From the NCBI GenBank assembly GCA_030426705.1, contig JAUHXW010000154.1:1-6970 (forward strand): a stretch of 6,970 nt of DNA, given 5' to 3'. Numbering within the stretch: the first letter of the stretch is position 1; every line of letters starts with the position of its first letter. A program made the translations under genes and the position numbers. This document shows, in pieces, positions 1-6,420 of this stretch. The DNA comes from Gammaproteobacteria bacterium. GTDB taxonomy: Bacteria; Pseudomonadota; Gammaproteobacteria; Xanthomonadales; Marinicellaceae. The notes under the pieces were generated by a model. The model was not told the DNA's origin and made no database searches. It saw only the letters and a list, made by a program, of their open reading frames with translations.

Positions 1-54
1 GAGGCTACCCTAGAGCAGATTTTTTCATCTTGGAAGCCCCAAAGACATCCTTTA
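1..54. other. Unassigned left edge, no recognisable gene
   Basis: Frame 1 is open from base 1 and frame 3 is open to about base 70, but neither translation resembles a family I know. Frame 2 has a stop at 11-13, so the last codons of a gene lying to the left could end here. The stretch ends in ATCCTTTA (47-54), the left copy of the target duplication of the adjacent MITE-like element. I cannot say more without the flanking sequence. Confidence 0.3.
47..54. repeat. Left target-site duplication ATCCTTTA
   Basis: This octamer directly abuts the left terminal inverted repeat and is identical to the octamer that directly follows the right one (260-267). Its position at both outer boundaries is what makes the 55-259 element an insertion rather than a chance inverted repeat. 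Confidence 0.8.
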
Positions 55-259
55 ACCCGTGGTGCATTTAGTGTGCTTCTTATTGTTTTAACAAATGTAA
101 GGACTAAAAAAACAAATTATGTCATTCTGACTAAGCGAAGCGCATGGAAGAATCTCCCAAATTTCAAGGACATTTCCAGCTTTAGGAGATATTTCCACTC
201 GCTTTGCTCGGTCAATATGACAAATTACTGTTTAAATTTCCTCCAAATGCACCACGGGT
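55..259. mobile_element. MITE-like element, 15-bp perfect TIRs, 8-bp TSD
   Basis: The left end reads ACCCGTGGTGCATTT (55-69) and the right end is its exact reverse complement, AAATGCACCACGGGT (245-259). Immediately outside both ends is the same octamer, ATCCTTTA (47-54 and 260-267), a textbook target-site duplication. The 205-bp interior is AT-rich and encodes no transposase, so this is a non-autonomous element that would have been moved by a transposase elsewhere. Perfect ends plus a perfect duplication suggest a fairly recent insertion. An 8-bp duplication occurs in several IS families (for example IS256, ISL3, IS66, IS6, IS1595), and I cannot assign the parent family from these ends. A second, less perfect hairpin (120-222) lies inside it. 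Element plus one duplication is 213 bp, a multiple of three, and frame 1 stays open through it. Confidence 0.85.
120..222. repeat. Imperfect hairpin repeat nested in the MITE
   Basis: The arms 121-157 and 185-221 are inverted copies matching at about 28 of 37 positions, around a 27-base loop. The left arm starts GTCATTCTGACTAAGCGAAG and runs into GGAAGAATCTCC. This closely resembles the dispersed bacterial palindrome 'GTCATTCTGAGCGAAGCGAAGAATCTC', which is known from its spurious translations such as 'VILSEAKNL'. Here frame 1 reads VILTKRSAWKNLPN. The pentamer AATTA flanks it on both sides (115-119 and 223-227), which may be a second, smaller target duplication. It could be a separate element inserted into the outer one, or an internal part of it. 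Confidence 0.6.
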
Positions 260-267
260 ATCCTTTA
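260..267. repeat. Right target-site duplication ATCCTTTA
   Basis: Exact copy of 47-54, directly following the right terminal inverted repeat. Removing 55-267 restores the inferred pre-insertion sequence in which base 54 joins base 268. Confidence 0.8.
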
Positions 268-306
268 TTTTGCAAAAGCTTTACCACCAATGATTTTAAA
301 GACTGG

Positions 307-375
307 TGTATCTTAAATTCGTGGTGACACTGCTTTGTATAAGATCATTACATTTTGTATCTTCGTGGTACACTG
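307..375. repeat. Degenerate direct repeat with CGTGGT core
   Basis: Copy one (307-332) reads TGTATCTT, then five extra bases AAATT, then CGTGGT, one extra G, and ACACTG. Copy two (356-375) reads TGTATCTT-CGTGGT-ACACTG without the extra bases. The copies start 49 bases apart. On the minus strand both read ACCACGAA followed by GATACA, reminiscent of the common dispersed ACCACGAAG-type noncoding repeats. The function is unknown. The copies sit just upstream of the secreted-protein gene and could hold its promoter, but I found no convincing -35/-10 pair there. Confidence 0.45.
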
Positions 376-398
376 GTGTTTTTCTCTCACAGGTAAAT

Positions 399-545
399 AT
401 GCAATCATTGAATCCTTTGGTTAAGCCACTGTGTTTGGTTGTTTTTTGTATCAGCTTTGGAAATTTGCAAGCTGGAGTGGTTTCGCAGTTGGTGTTTGAA
501 TGCAGATGTATTGTCAATGGAGTGGGGCTTTGTCGGCCTGAGTGA
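399..545 (+). pseudogene. Out-of-frame signal-peptide start of the DUF4832 gene
   Basis: The ATG at 399 has an AGG five bases upstream and opens a frame whose first 25 residues look like a Sec signal peptide: a basic Lys9, a hydrophobic core PLCLVVFCISF, then GNLQA with a likely cleavage after Ala25 (near base 473). The frame continues for 23 residues of no recognisable sequence and stops at 545. The main DUF4832 domain lies one frame over and has no good start of its own. I infer that 399 was the original start and that an indel separated export signal from enzyme. No NP-x-KGF-type motif, usual in this family's N-terminus, is found in either frame, so a deletion of roughly 90 bases or more is likely rather than a single-base slip. 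A sequencing or assembly error cannot be excluded. Confidence 0.6.
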
Positions 546-1692
546 GGTGTTACCTTTATGTTCCGGGTCATTTGATTGGTCTTCAGTTGATAACTTTTTG
601 GCCAATGTTGATGGCAGGGGACATCAGGCCATATTACGACCCATTGTTTTTGGGCCGGGTTATGGTCAGGAAAACTATGCGCCCAGTGATCTCATCGTTA
701 ATGATTTTTTTTATGAGGGTACTGTTTTTAATAATCCGGACTGGAATGATGCTACAGTACAAACGTGCATTTTGAAATTTATTGATGGTTTTGCATTGCG
801 TTATAAAAATGACAAGCGCATCGCTTATATTCAAATGGGTCTGGCGGGTTTGTGGGGTGAGCATCATTTGGATGGTGCCACTTATTCAGCATCAAATTTT
901 CCTTCCTTTAGTTTCCAAAAAACCATCATCAGCCATTATATCAATGGTTTTGGGAACACAGTGACTGATTTGCTGACATCCTTGTCATTGGATGCTGCAC
1001 AGGACCATGGTTTTTTTAGTACAGCTGATACAACGTTCGACACTCAACGCTTCGGATTCTTTGATGACAGCTTGTTAACGGTTGATCACGGCGGTATTGC
1101 AAATTGGCGTCAGGAACCAGCACCAGCTTTACAACTAACATTGCATCGACAGCATGGCTGGGGTGGAGAGGCTTACTGGACAGGTTGTAACAGTGACGGC
1201 TCATGGGCAATACCGCCGAATGATTGTGGTAACGGTGAACCACTTAACAATCAGGCGGCACGTCTGGGATTGAATTATATGTTGGGTTCTCCTGCTTTTG
1301 AAGGTGGTAACATTTCCGCAACAACTTTATTGCTTGCTTCACAAATGATGGGTTATAAATTCACAGTCACTGCTGTATCAAGACAGGGTGAAAATCATAT
1401 AGAGGTTATCGTGCAAAATACCGGAGTGGCTCATGTTCCTTATCAGGTTCAGGTATGTACGACAATGGCTTGTGCCGGGGATTTGTCCACATTGGCACCT
1501 GCTGACAACATAGCGGTGGTGGTGCCAGCCAGTAATGCTGTTGTGCAAACGCTGTCTTTGAGTTCTCCAAGACTTGATCCGCAAAGTGTTCAAAAAATTC
1601 GTTGGAGTAACGCAGGGGCGGATGATTTGACCGCTACATTGACTGTAGAAGTCAATTCTGATGACTTGATTTTTGCCGATGATTTTGAGTGA
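439..1692 (+). CDS. DUF4874/DUF4832 glycoside-hydrolase-like secreted protein, N-terminally damaged
   Basis: The frame is open for 417 codons from a TTG at 439. The first internal ATG is 517, and neither start has a good ribosome site. Family resemblance begins at residue 26 (SMEWGFVGLSEV) and continues through FDWSSVDNFL, RGHQAILRPIVFGPG (60-74) and RIAYIQMGLAGLWGEHH (127-143). These match the (beta/alpha)-barrel of DUF4874 proteins, whose usual motifs are 'SMEYFY.PLSD', 'SRGHQA.FR' and 'GLLGFWGEWH'. HGWGGEAYW (239-247) and ASQMMGYKFTVTAV (300-313) fit DUF4832, followed by a beta-sandwich-like C-terminus. Glu141 and Glu244 are candidate catalytic acids by analogy only; the substrate is unknown, probably a polysaccharide. 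The chain ends IFADDFE, a short tail seen on exported proteins of some gammaproteobacteria. The export signal lies out of frame at 399-473 and the family's N-terminal motif is missing. The remaining frame has no stops in about 400 codons, so the damage is recent, or it is a sequencing error. It is convergent with nhaD, with 2 bp between stops. Confidence 0.75.
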   Translation: MFFVSALEICKLEWFRSWCLNADVLSMEWGFVGLSEVLPLCSGSFDWSSVDNFLANVDGRGHQAILRPIVFGPGYGQENYAPSDLIVNDFFYEGTVFNNPDWNDATVQTCILKFIDGFALRYKNDKRIAYIQMGLAGLWGEHHLDGATYSASNFPSFSFQKTIISHYINGFGNTVTDLLTSLSLDAAQDHGFFSTADTTFDTQRFGFFDDSLLTVDHGGIANWRQEPAPALQLTLHRQHGWGGEAYWTGCNSDGSWAIPPNDCGNGEPLNNQAARLGLNYMLGSPAFEGGNISATTLLLASQMMGYKFTVTAVSRQGENHIEVIVQNTGVAHVPYQVQVCTTMACAGDLSTLAPADNIAVVVPASNAVVQTLSLSSPRLDPQSVQKIRWSNAGADDLTATLTVEVNSDDLIFADDFE

Positions 1693-1694
1693 CG

Positions 1695-3098
1695 TTACCC
1701 GTTGATGAGGAAATGGGTGATGATGCTGGCCACATAACCCAATGCTATGACCGGTGTCCACTTAAGGTGTGTAAAAAAAGTATAGCAGCCTTTGGCTTGT
1801 CCCATTAAGGCCACTCCAGCGGCAGAACCTATGGATAATAAACTGCCACCCACACCTGCCGTTAGCGTTACCAGTAACCATTGTAGCTCAGGCATGTCCG
1901 GGTTCATGGTTAGGACGGCAAACATCACTGGAATGTTGTCTATAATGGCGGAAGCAATACCCACAAAAATATTGGCATAGGTAGGTCCAAAATTACCATA
2001 GAAAAACTCTGAAGCATGGCTCAAATAACCGATAAAACCCAAGCCGCCGACACAAAGTATCACACCGTAAAAGAAGAACAAGGTATCCCATTCAGCTCGG
2101 GCTATGCTATTGAATACATCAAATTGGTCATATTCATCATCATTTTCATGAATCAGTCCGCTGGTGTGAAAGTGGTGGTGAATTTGGCGGTTGAGAAAGT
2201 AGGAGTAGATTTTCAGATAACCCAGACCAAACATCATGCCGAAAACCGGTGGTAAATCCAGAATGCTGTGAAAACAAACGGCAGTCATGATGGTTGCCAG
2301 GAACAGTAACACAATTCTGATGCCGCCGACCTTGATGGTGGTTTTGTTGGCTGATTTGGTGTAGGGTTTTTCTTTGGTGATGGCAAAGCTCATTACCAGG
2401 GCTGGCACCAGGAAGTTAACCAAAGCGGGTATAAACAACTGAATAAAATGTGCAAAGGGAACCATGCCTTTTTGCCAGACCATCAAAGTGGTGATGTCAC
2501 CAAATGGACTAAAAGCGCCACCAGCATTGGCCGCAACCACAATATTGATACAGCTTAATCCGATGAATTTTTTGTGGGTGCTGCCCACTGCCATCACCAC
2601 AGCACACATAATCAAAGAAGTGGTCAGGTTATCAGCAATAGGTGACAAAAAGAAAGACATGCAACCGGTCAGCCAGAACAATTGTTTGTATGAAAAACCA
2701 CGGTATATCAGCCAATCACGTAGCGCATCAAACACGCCTCTTTCAGCGATGGCATTGATATAGGTCATGGCCACCAACAAGAAGAAAAACAACTCTGCAT
2801 ATTCAAGCAGGTTGTTACTGATGGCTTGCTCAACCAAATGATCATGACCGGAATTAAGCTGAGAAGCGGCAATAAAAATCCAAATCAAACCTGCCGCCAA
2901 AAGCACCGGCTTTGATTTTTTCAACTCAAGTTTTTCTTCAAGAATAACAAAAGTGTAGGCCAAAACAAAAAACAACAAACAGACATAACCCACCCAATTG
3001 GAGGTCAGATCTACGTTGGTGACCAGTTCATTGGCGCAAACAGACATTGGCAGGCATAGCAGCAAGACCACAGGATTTATATTAATGTTAAGTTTCAT
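1695..3098 (-). CDS. nhaD: Na+/H+ antiporter NhaD
   Basis: This 467-residue inner-membrane protein belongs to the NhaD family (ion transporter superfamily) and exchanges cytoplasmic Na+ (or Li+) for external H+, best known at alkaline pH. The N-terminus (1-22) looks like a cleavable signal or first helix, and about a dozen hydrophobic segments follow. Diagnostic motifs are SPIADNLTTSL (152-162), VVAANAGGAFSPFGDITTLM (187-206), AIIDNIPVMFA (384-394) and GVGGSLLSIGSAAGVALMGQ (415-434). Asp156, Asn157, Asn191, Asp201, Thr203, Thr204, Ser422 and Ser425 fall where, as I recall, Vibrio cholerae NhaD needs polar residues for activity. A loop at 305-327 is unusually rich in His and acidic residues. 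The gene follows oadB on the same strand after 40 bp, with no clear terminator, suggesting co-transcription with oadGAB. No strong Shine-Dalgarno precedes the ATG. The identity is secure; the operon link is inferred. Confidence 0.93.
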   Translation of the reverse strand: MKLNININPVVLLLCLPMSVCANELVTNVDLTSNWVGYVCLLFFVLAYTFVILEEKLELKKSKPVLLAAGLIWIFIAASQLNSGHDHLVEQAISNNLLEYAELFFFLLVAMTYINAIAERGVFDALRDWLIYRGFSYKQLFWLTGCMSFFLSPIADNLTTSLIMCAVVMAVGSTHKKFIGLSCINIVVAANAGGAFSPFGDITTLMVWQKGMVPFAHFIQLFIPALVNFLVPALVMSFAITKEKPYTKSANKTTIKVGGIRIVLLFLATIMTAVCFHSILDLPPVFGMMFGLGYLKIYSYFLNRQIHHHFHTSGLIHENDDEYDQFDVFNSIARAEWDTLFFFYGVILCVGGLGFIGYLSHASEFFYGNFGPTYANIFVGIASAIIDNIPVMFAVLTMNPDMPELQWLLVTLTAGVGGSLLSIGSAAGVALMGQAKGCYTFFTHLKWTPVIALGYVASIITHFLING

Positions 3099-3138
3099 GA
3101 TAATTGAGTTATTTGTCTGGTTTTATAATGGTTTTGAT

Positions 3139-4272
3139 TTATGAGCCAACCAAGGCAAGCAGAACACCAGCAGCAACGGCAGAACCAAGCACACCGGCGA
3201 CATTTGGGCCCATGGCATGCATCAACAGGAAATTATGTGGGTTGGCCTCGGTACCGAGTTTATTGGCCACCCGGGCGGCCATTGGAACAGCAGAAACACC
3301 TGCCGCACCAATCAAAGGGTTGATGGGGTCTTTGGACAGTTTATTCATTAGCTTGGCCATAAGTACACCCGTCGCAGTGCCTATGGAAAATGCCACAGCG
3401 CCAAGTGCGAGAATGCCCAGGGTCTCGGCATTCAGGAATTTATCAGCACTGAGTTTGGAGCCCACACCCAATCCAAGGAAAATGGTGACGATGTTAATCA
3501 ATTCATTCTGCGCGGTTTTATTGAGCCTTTCCACCACACCCGCTTCGCGCATCAGGTTACCAAAACAAAACATGCCCACCAACGGCGTGGCCGCTGGTAA
3601 AAACAAAATGGTCAGTAACAACACAGCCAAAGGGAAAATAACCTTTTCCACTTTGGTCACATGGCGCAATTGCACCATTTCAGTTTTGCGTTCGTTTTCG
3701 GTGGTCAATGCCCGCATGATCGGTGGTTGGATGATGGGTACCAAAGCCATATATGAATAAGCGGCTACAGCAATGGCGCCGAGCAAATCAGGCGATAATT
3801 TGGAGGCCAGAAATATGGCGGTAGGTCCGTCAGCACCACCGATGATGGCAATGGCGGCAGCATCTTGTAAATTGAATTCAATACCAGGCACAGCGTTCAG
3901 TGCGATGGCGCCAAACAAAGTGCTGAAAATACCAAATTGGGCAGCTGCCCCGAGCAGCAACATCTTAGGATTGGCTATCAACGCACCAAAATCAGTCATT
4001 GCACCCACACCCATGAATATCAAAAGAGGGAAAATGCCGGTATCAATGCCCGCATAATAAATGTAATGCAACAAACCACCTGCTTCGGTAAAGCCCGCCA
4101 GTGGAATGTTGGTCAGCAAAGCACCAAAACCAATGGGCAGTAACAACAGCGGTTCAAATTTTTTGGCAATGGCGAGGTACAACAGCCCAAAGCCAACCAA
4201 CATCATGATCACCTGACCCCAGGTGAAATGAGCCAGTCCGGTTGATTGCCACAATGTGCTCAAAGCTTCCAT
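3139..4272 (-). CDS. oadB: Oxaloacetate decarboxylase beta subunit (Na+ pump)
   Basis: OadB is the membrane subunit that decarboxylates carboxybiotin brought by OadA and couples this to export of Na+ with uptake of a proton. The 377-residue chain is almost wholly hydrophobic. It carries IIGGADGPTAIFLASKL (143-159), whose Asp148 corresponds to the essential Asp203 of the Klebsiella protein. It also has AYSYMALVPIIQPPIMRAL (171-189), GVGSKLSAD (269-277), NPLIGAAGVSAVPMAARV (318-335) and the signature NPHNFLLMHAMGPNVAG (344-360). It is shorter than the roughly 430-residue Klebsiella and Vibrio forms but similar to the compact OadB of many other bacteria, and no core motif is missing. The start lies 5 bp after the oadA stop with only a weak GGAT upstream, so translational coupling to oadA is likely. 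Related beta subunits exist in methylmalonyl-CoA and glutaconyl-CoA decarboxylases; the OadA partner settles the assignment here. Confidence 0.95.
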   Translation of the reverse strand: MEALSTLWQSTGLAHFTWGQVIMMLVGFGLLYLAIAKKFEPLLLLPIGFGALLTNIPLAGFTEAGGLLHYIYYAGIDTGIFPLLIFMGVGAMTDFGALIANPKMLLLGAAAQFGIFSTLFGAIALNAVPGIEFNLQDAAAIAIIGGADGPTAIFLASKLSPDLLGAIAVAAYSYMALVPIIQPPIMRALTTENERKTEMVQLRHVTKVEKVIFPLAVLLLTILFLPAATPLVGMFCFGNLMREAGVVERLNKTAQNELINIVTIFLGLGVGSKLSADKFLNAETLGILALGAVAFSIGTATGVLMAKLMNKLSKDPINPLIGAAGVSAVPMAARVANKLGTEANPHNFLLMHAMGPNVAGVLGSAVAAGVLLALVGS

Positions 4273-4277
4273 CAGGT

Positions 4278-6056
4278 TTATCCAAAGCTCAACAAGGTAT
4301 CGCCCACTTTGACATTGTCGCCGTTTTTAATGTTGATAGCAGCGATGGATCCGGAGGTGTTTGAGACCACTTCGGTTTCCATTTTCATGGCTTCCATCAC
4401 AATCAGTACATCGCCTTCTTTGACTTGATCGCCTACATTGACATTGATTTTGAAAATATTGCCGGATAAAGGCGCATCCAAAGTCTTTCCAGAGGCAGCA
4501 GGTGCTGAGTTGGTTTCATGGACTTGAGTGATGGTGCCTGATGGTGCCACTTGTACTTCATAGACCTTGCCATCAACTGTAACAGCGTAATTTTCAATGG
4601 CTTGATGGCTATTTGTGGCCTGGTTTGGCTTCGGTTTGTCCTGAGTTGTTTCAGCTTGTGGTGCTGGCTCAAAGGCCTCTTTGTTGTTGCGATTCTTCAG
4701 GAACTTCAGGCCAATTTGCGGGAATAGGGCATAGGTGAGCACATCATCGATCACGTTCTCAGCCAAAGAGATGTTCTCTTGACTGGCGATGTCTTGCAGT
4801 TCTTTAGTTAATGATTCTACTTCCGGTTCCAATAAGTCTGCGGGACGACAGGTCACAGGTTTTGTACCATCTAAAACTTGCTGTTGCAGCGCTTTGTTAA
4901 CTGGTGCAGCGGTGGCACCGTATTCCCCTTTGAGTACACCGGCGGTTTCTTTGGTGATGCTTTTGTAACGTTCGCCCGTTAAAACATTCAAAACGGCTTG
5001 CGTGCCCACAATTTGTGAAGTGGGAGTCACCAAAGGGATGTAGCCCAAGTCTTTACGTACTTTAGGTATTTCGTTCAAAACATCATTGAGCTTATCGGCA
5101 GCCCCTTGTTCTCTGAGTTGGTTTTCCATGTTGGTCAACATGCCACCAGGGACCTGAGCTGTGAGAATGCGTGCATCAATGCCTTTCAGGCTGCCTTCAA
5201 ATTGTGCGTATTTTTTCCGAACCTCGCGAAAATAGGTGGCTACCTGCTCCAGCTTATTAAGATCAATGCCCGTGTCGCGTGGTGTGTTCTCAACAATAGA
5301 AATGATGGTTTCTGTGGCGGAATGGCCATAGGTCATACTCATCGATGAAATGGCGGTGTCGATCACATCAATACCGGCATCTATCGCTTTCATGTGCGTG
5401 GCTACGCTTAAACCGGTAGTGGCATGACAATGTAAAGATATTGGAATATCGATACATTTTTTCAGCTCAGTGATGAGCTCGGTGGCAACATAGGGTTTCA
5501 GCAAACCGGCCATGTCTTTGATACACAAGGAATCAGAGCCCATGTCTTCGAGTTGTTTGGCCATGGTCAGCCAGCCTTGCAAATCATGCACAGGACTGAC
5601 GGTATAGCTTAATGTACCTTGGGCATGACCACCCACTTTGTTGGTGGCTTTGATGGCTGATTCCATATTGCGCACATCATTCATCGCATCGAAAATACGA
5701 AAGACTTCAACGCCATTGGCATAGGACCTTTCTACAAATTTTTCGACCAAGTCATCAGCATAATGTCGATAACCTAAAATATTTTGTCCACGAAACAGCA
5801 TTTGCTGTTTGGTTTTGGGCATGACCTTTTTCAATTCACGGATGCGTTCCCAGGGATCTTCTCCCAAATAACGAATACAGGAATCAAACACCGCACCGCC
5901 CCATGACTCAATCGACCAGAATCCCACTTCATCCAACACTGGCGCAATTGGTAACATGTCTTCCAAGCGCATGCGGGTAGCGAGTAAGGACTGATGGGCG
6001 TCTCTAAGCACCAATTCGGTGATGCCTAAGGGTTTAGGTTGGTTTGATTCTGTCAT
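4278..6056 (-). CDS. oadA: Oxaloacetate decarboxylase alpha subunit, biotin-containing
   Basis: OadA is the cytoplasmic subunit that transfers the carboxyl group of oxaloacetate to its own biotin, releasing pyruvate. Residues about 10-275 form the carboxyltransferase barrel. Asp19 (in LVLRDAHQSL), Lys180 (in LCIKDMAG), His209 and His211 (in ISLHCHATTG) are the metal ligands and the lysine expected of this fold, offset by two from the Klebsiella numbering. Residues about 290-455 match the PYC/OADA conserved domain (AQVPGGMLTNM, PLVTPTSQIVGTQAV). A Pro/Gln/Lys-rich linker (about 462-485) leads to a biotinyl domain, whose EAMKMET motif places biotin on Lys558, 34 residues from the end. The 592-residue length is normal. 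The start is 6 bp after the oadG stop and 5 bp separate its own stop from oadB, giving the classic oadGAB order. Pyruvate carboxylase subunit B is similar in sequence, but the flanking oadG and oadB favour the Na+ pump. Confidence 0.95.
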   Translation of the reverse strand: MTESNQPKPLGITELVLRDAHQSLLATRMRLEDMLPIAPVLDEVGFWSIESWGGAVFDSCIRYLGEDPWERIRELKKVMPKTKQQMLFRGQNILGYRHYADDLVEKFVERSYANGVEVFRIFDAMNDVRNMESAIKATNKVGGHAQGTLSYTVSPVHDLQGWLTMAKQLEDMGSDSLCIKDMAGLLKPYVATELITELKKCIDIPISLHCHATTGLSVATHMKAIDAGIDVIDTAISSMSMTYGHSATETIISIVENTPRDTGIDLNKLEQVATYFREVRKKYAQFEGSLKGIDARILTAQVPGGMLTNMENQLREQGAADKLNDVLNEIPKVRKDLGYIPLVTPTSQIVGTQAVLNVLTGERYKSITKETAGVLKGEYGATAAPVNKALQQQVLDGTKPVTCRPADLLEPEVESLTKELQDIASQENISLAENVIDDVLTYALFPQIGLKFLKNRNNKEAFEPAPQAETTQDKPKPNQATNSHQAIENYAVTVDGKVYEVQVAPSGTITQVHETNSAPAASGKTLDAPLSGNIFKINVNVGDQVKEGDVLIVMEAMKMETEVVSNTSGSIAAINIKNGDNVKVGDTLLSFG

Positions 6057-6062
6057 GATATT

Positions 6063-6317
6063 TCAGTTGGATCCGGGTGGGTGTTGTTGTCGGTATTGTT
6101 TGACAGCAGCAGTGATGGCTGCAATCACATGATTTGCTGGCTCAGGGTTTGATGAAGCTGGTGAAACATCATCCGGAAATCGTGATGCCAAAGGGGTGAT
6201 TAAAAATTTGATTACTGCAATTAACAAACTCAAAAAAGCAAACACAAATCCCATGCCCGTAAGCATCAGCATGGCAGCTTGCATAAACAGTTGGCTTGTC
6301 ACATCTATTTCAGTCAT
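6063..6317 (-). CDS. oadG: Oxaloacetate decarboxylase gamma subunit
   Basis: OadG is the small membrane anchor that holds OadA to OadB and helps assemble the complex. The 84-residue product has one membrane helix (about 12-40) containing LTGMGFVFAFLSLLI, typical of OadG, then a Pro/Ser-rich cytoplasmic stretch. The conserved C-terminal helix (about 63-77) reads HVIAAITAAVKQYRQ. I chose the ATG at 6317. A TTG one codon earlier (6320) would add a single Met and has no better support. There is no Shine-Dalgarno sequence before either. As first gene of the run it lies 6 bp before oadA. Sequence conservation in this family is low, so the position next to oadA and oadB is important evidence. Confidence 0.9.
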   Translation of the reverse strand: MTEIDVTSQLFMQAAMLMLTGMGFVFAFLSLLIAVIKFLITPLASRFPDDVSPASSNPEPANHVIAAITAAVKQYRQQHPPGSN

Positions 6318-6328
6318 CAATAAAGCAC

Positions 6329-6357
6329 ATTATTTTCACAAAAGGCCAGAAAATCAA
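6329..6357 (-). promoter_or_regulatory. Possible sigma-70 promoter for oadGAB-nhaD
   Basis: On the minus strand TTGATT (6357-6352) and AATAAT (6334-6329) are separated by 17 bp. Transcription from this site would begin about five to seven bases before the oadG ATG, giving an almost leaderless message. That agrees with the missing ribosome site but is unusual. Both boxes deviate from consensus in AT-rich DNA, so a promoter farther upstream is equally possible. Confidence 0.25.
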
Positions 6358-6420
6358 TGATTAATCCGAGAATTATTGTTGAGGAAAATATTACCAGAAA
6401 ACAAAGTGTCAGTTTGACTT

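Noticed and set aside
73..327. An 84-residue + strand frame as a possible small gene
   Set aside because: Most of it is the MITE-like element and its hairpin. The segment VILTKRSAWKNLPN is the familiar spurious translation of a dispersed palindromic repeat. There is no ribosome site and no family resemblance.
1649..1667. AAGTCA-7-TGACTT hairpin followed by a short T run as a terminator
   Set aside because: The stem is only six base pairs, four of them A-T, and it lies inside the DUF4832 coding frame before its stop; too weak for an intrinsic terminator.
1378..1761. A 127-codon minus-strand frame across the nhaD/DUF4832 junction
   Set aside because: It overlaps the well-supported DUF4832 frame and the end of nhaD, and shows no recognisable motifs.
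3104..3760. A long + strand frame of 218 codons opposite oadB
   Set aside because: It is an antisense shadow of oadB, whose motifs are unmistakable on the minus strand. The predicted protein is low-complexity Ala/Pro/Thr-rich, as expected of a shadow.
4278..6056. Reading the alpha subunit as pyruvate carboxylase subunit B
   Set aside because: The carboxyltransferase and biotin domains are shared, but flanking oadG and oadB genes show it belongs to the sodium-pumping decarboxylase.
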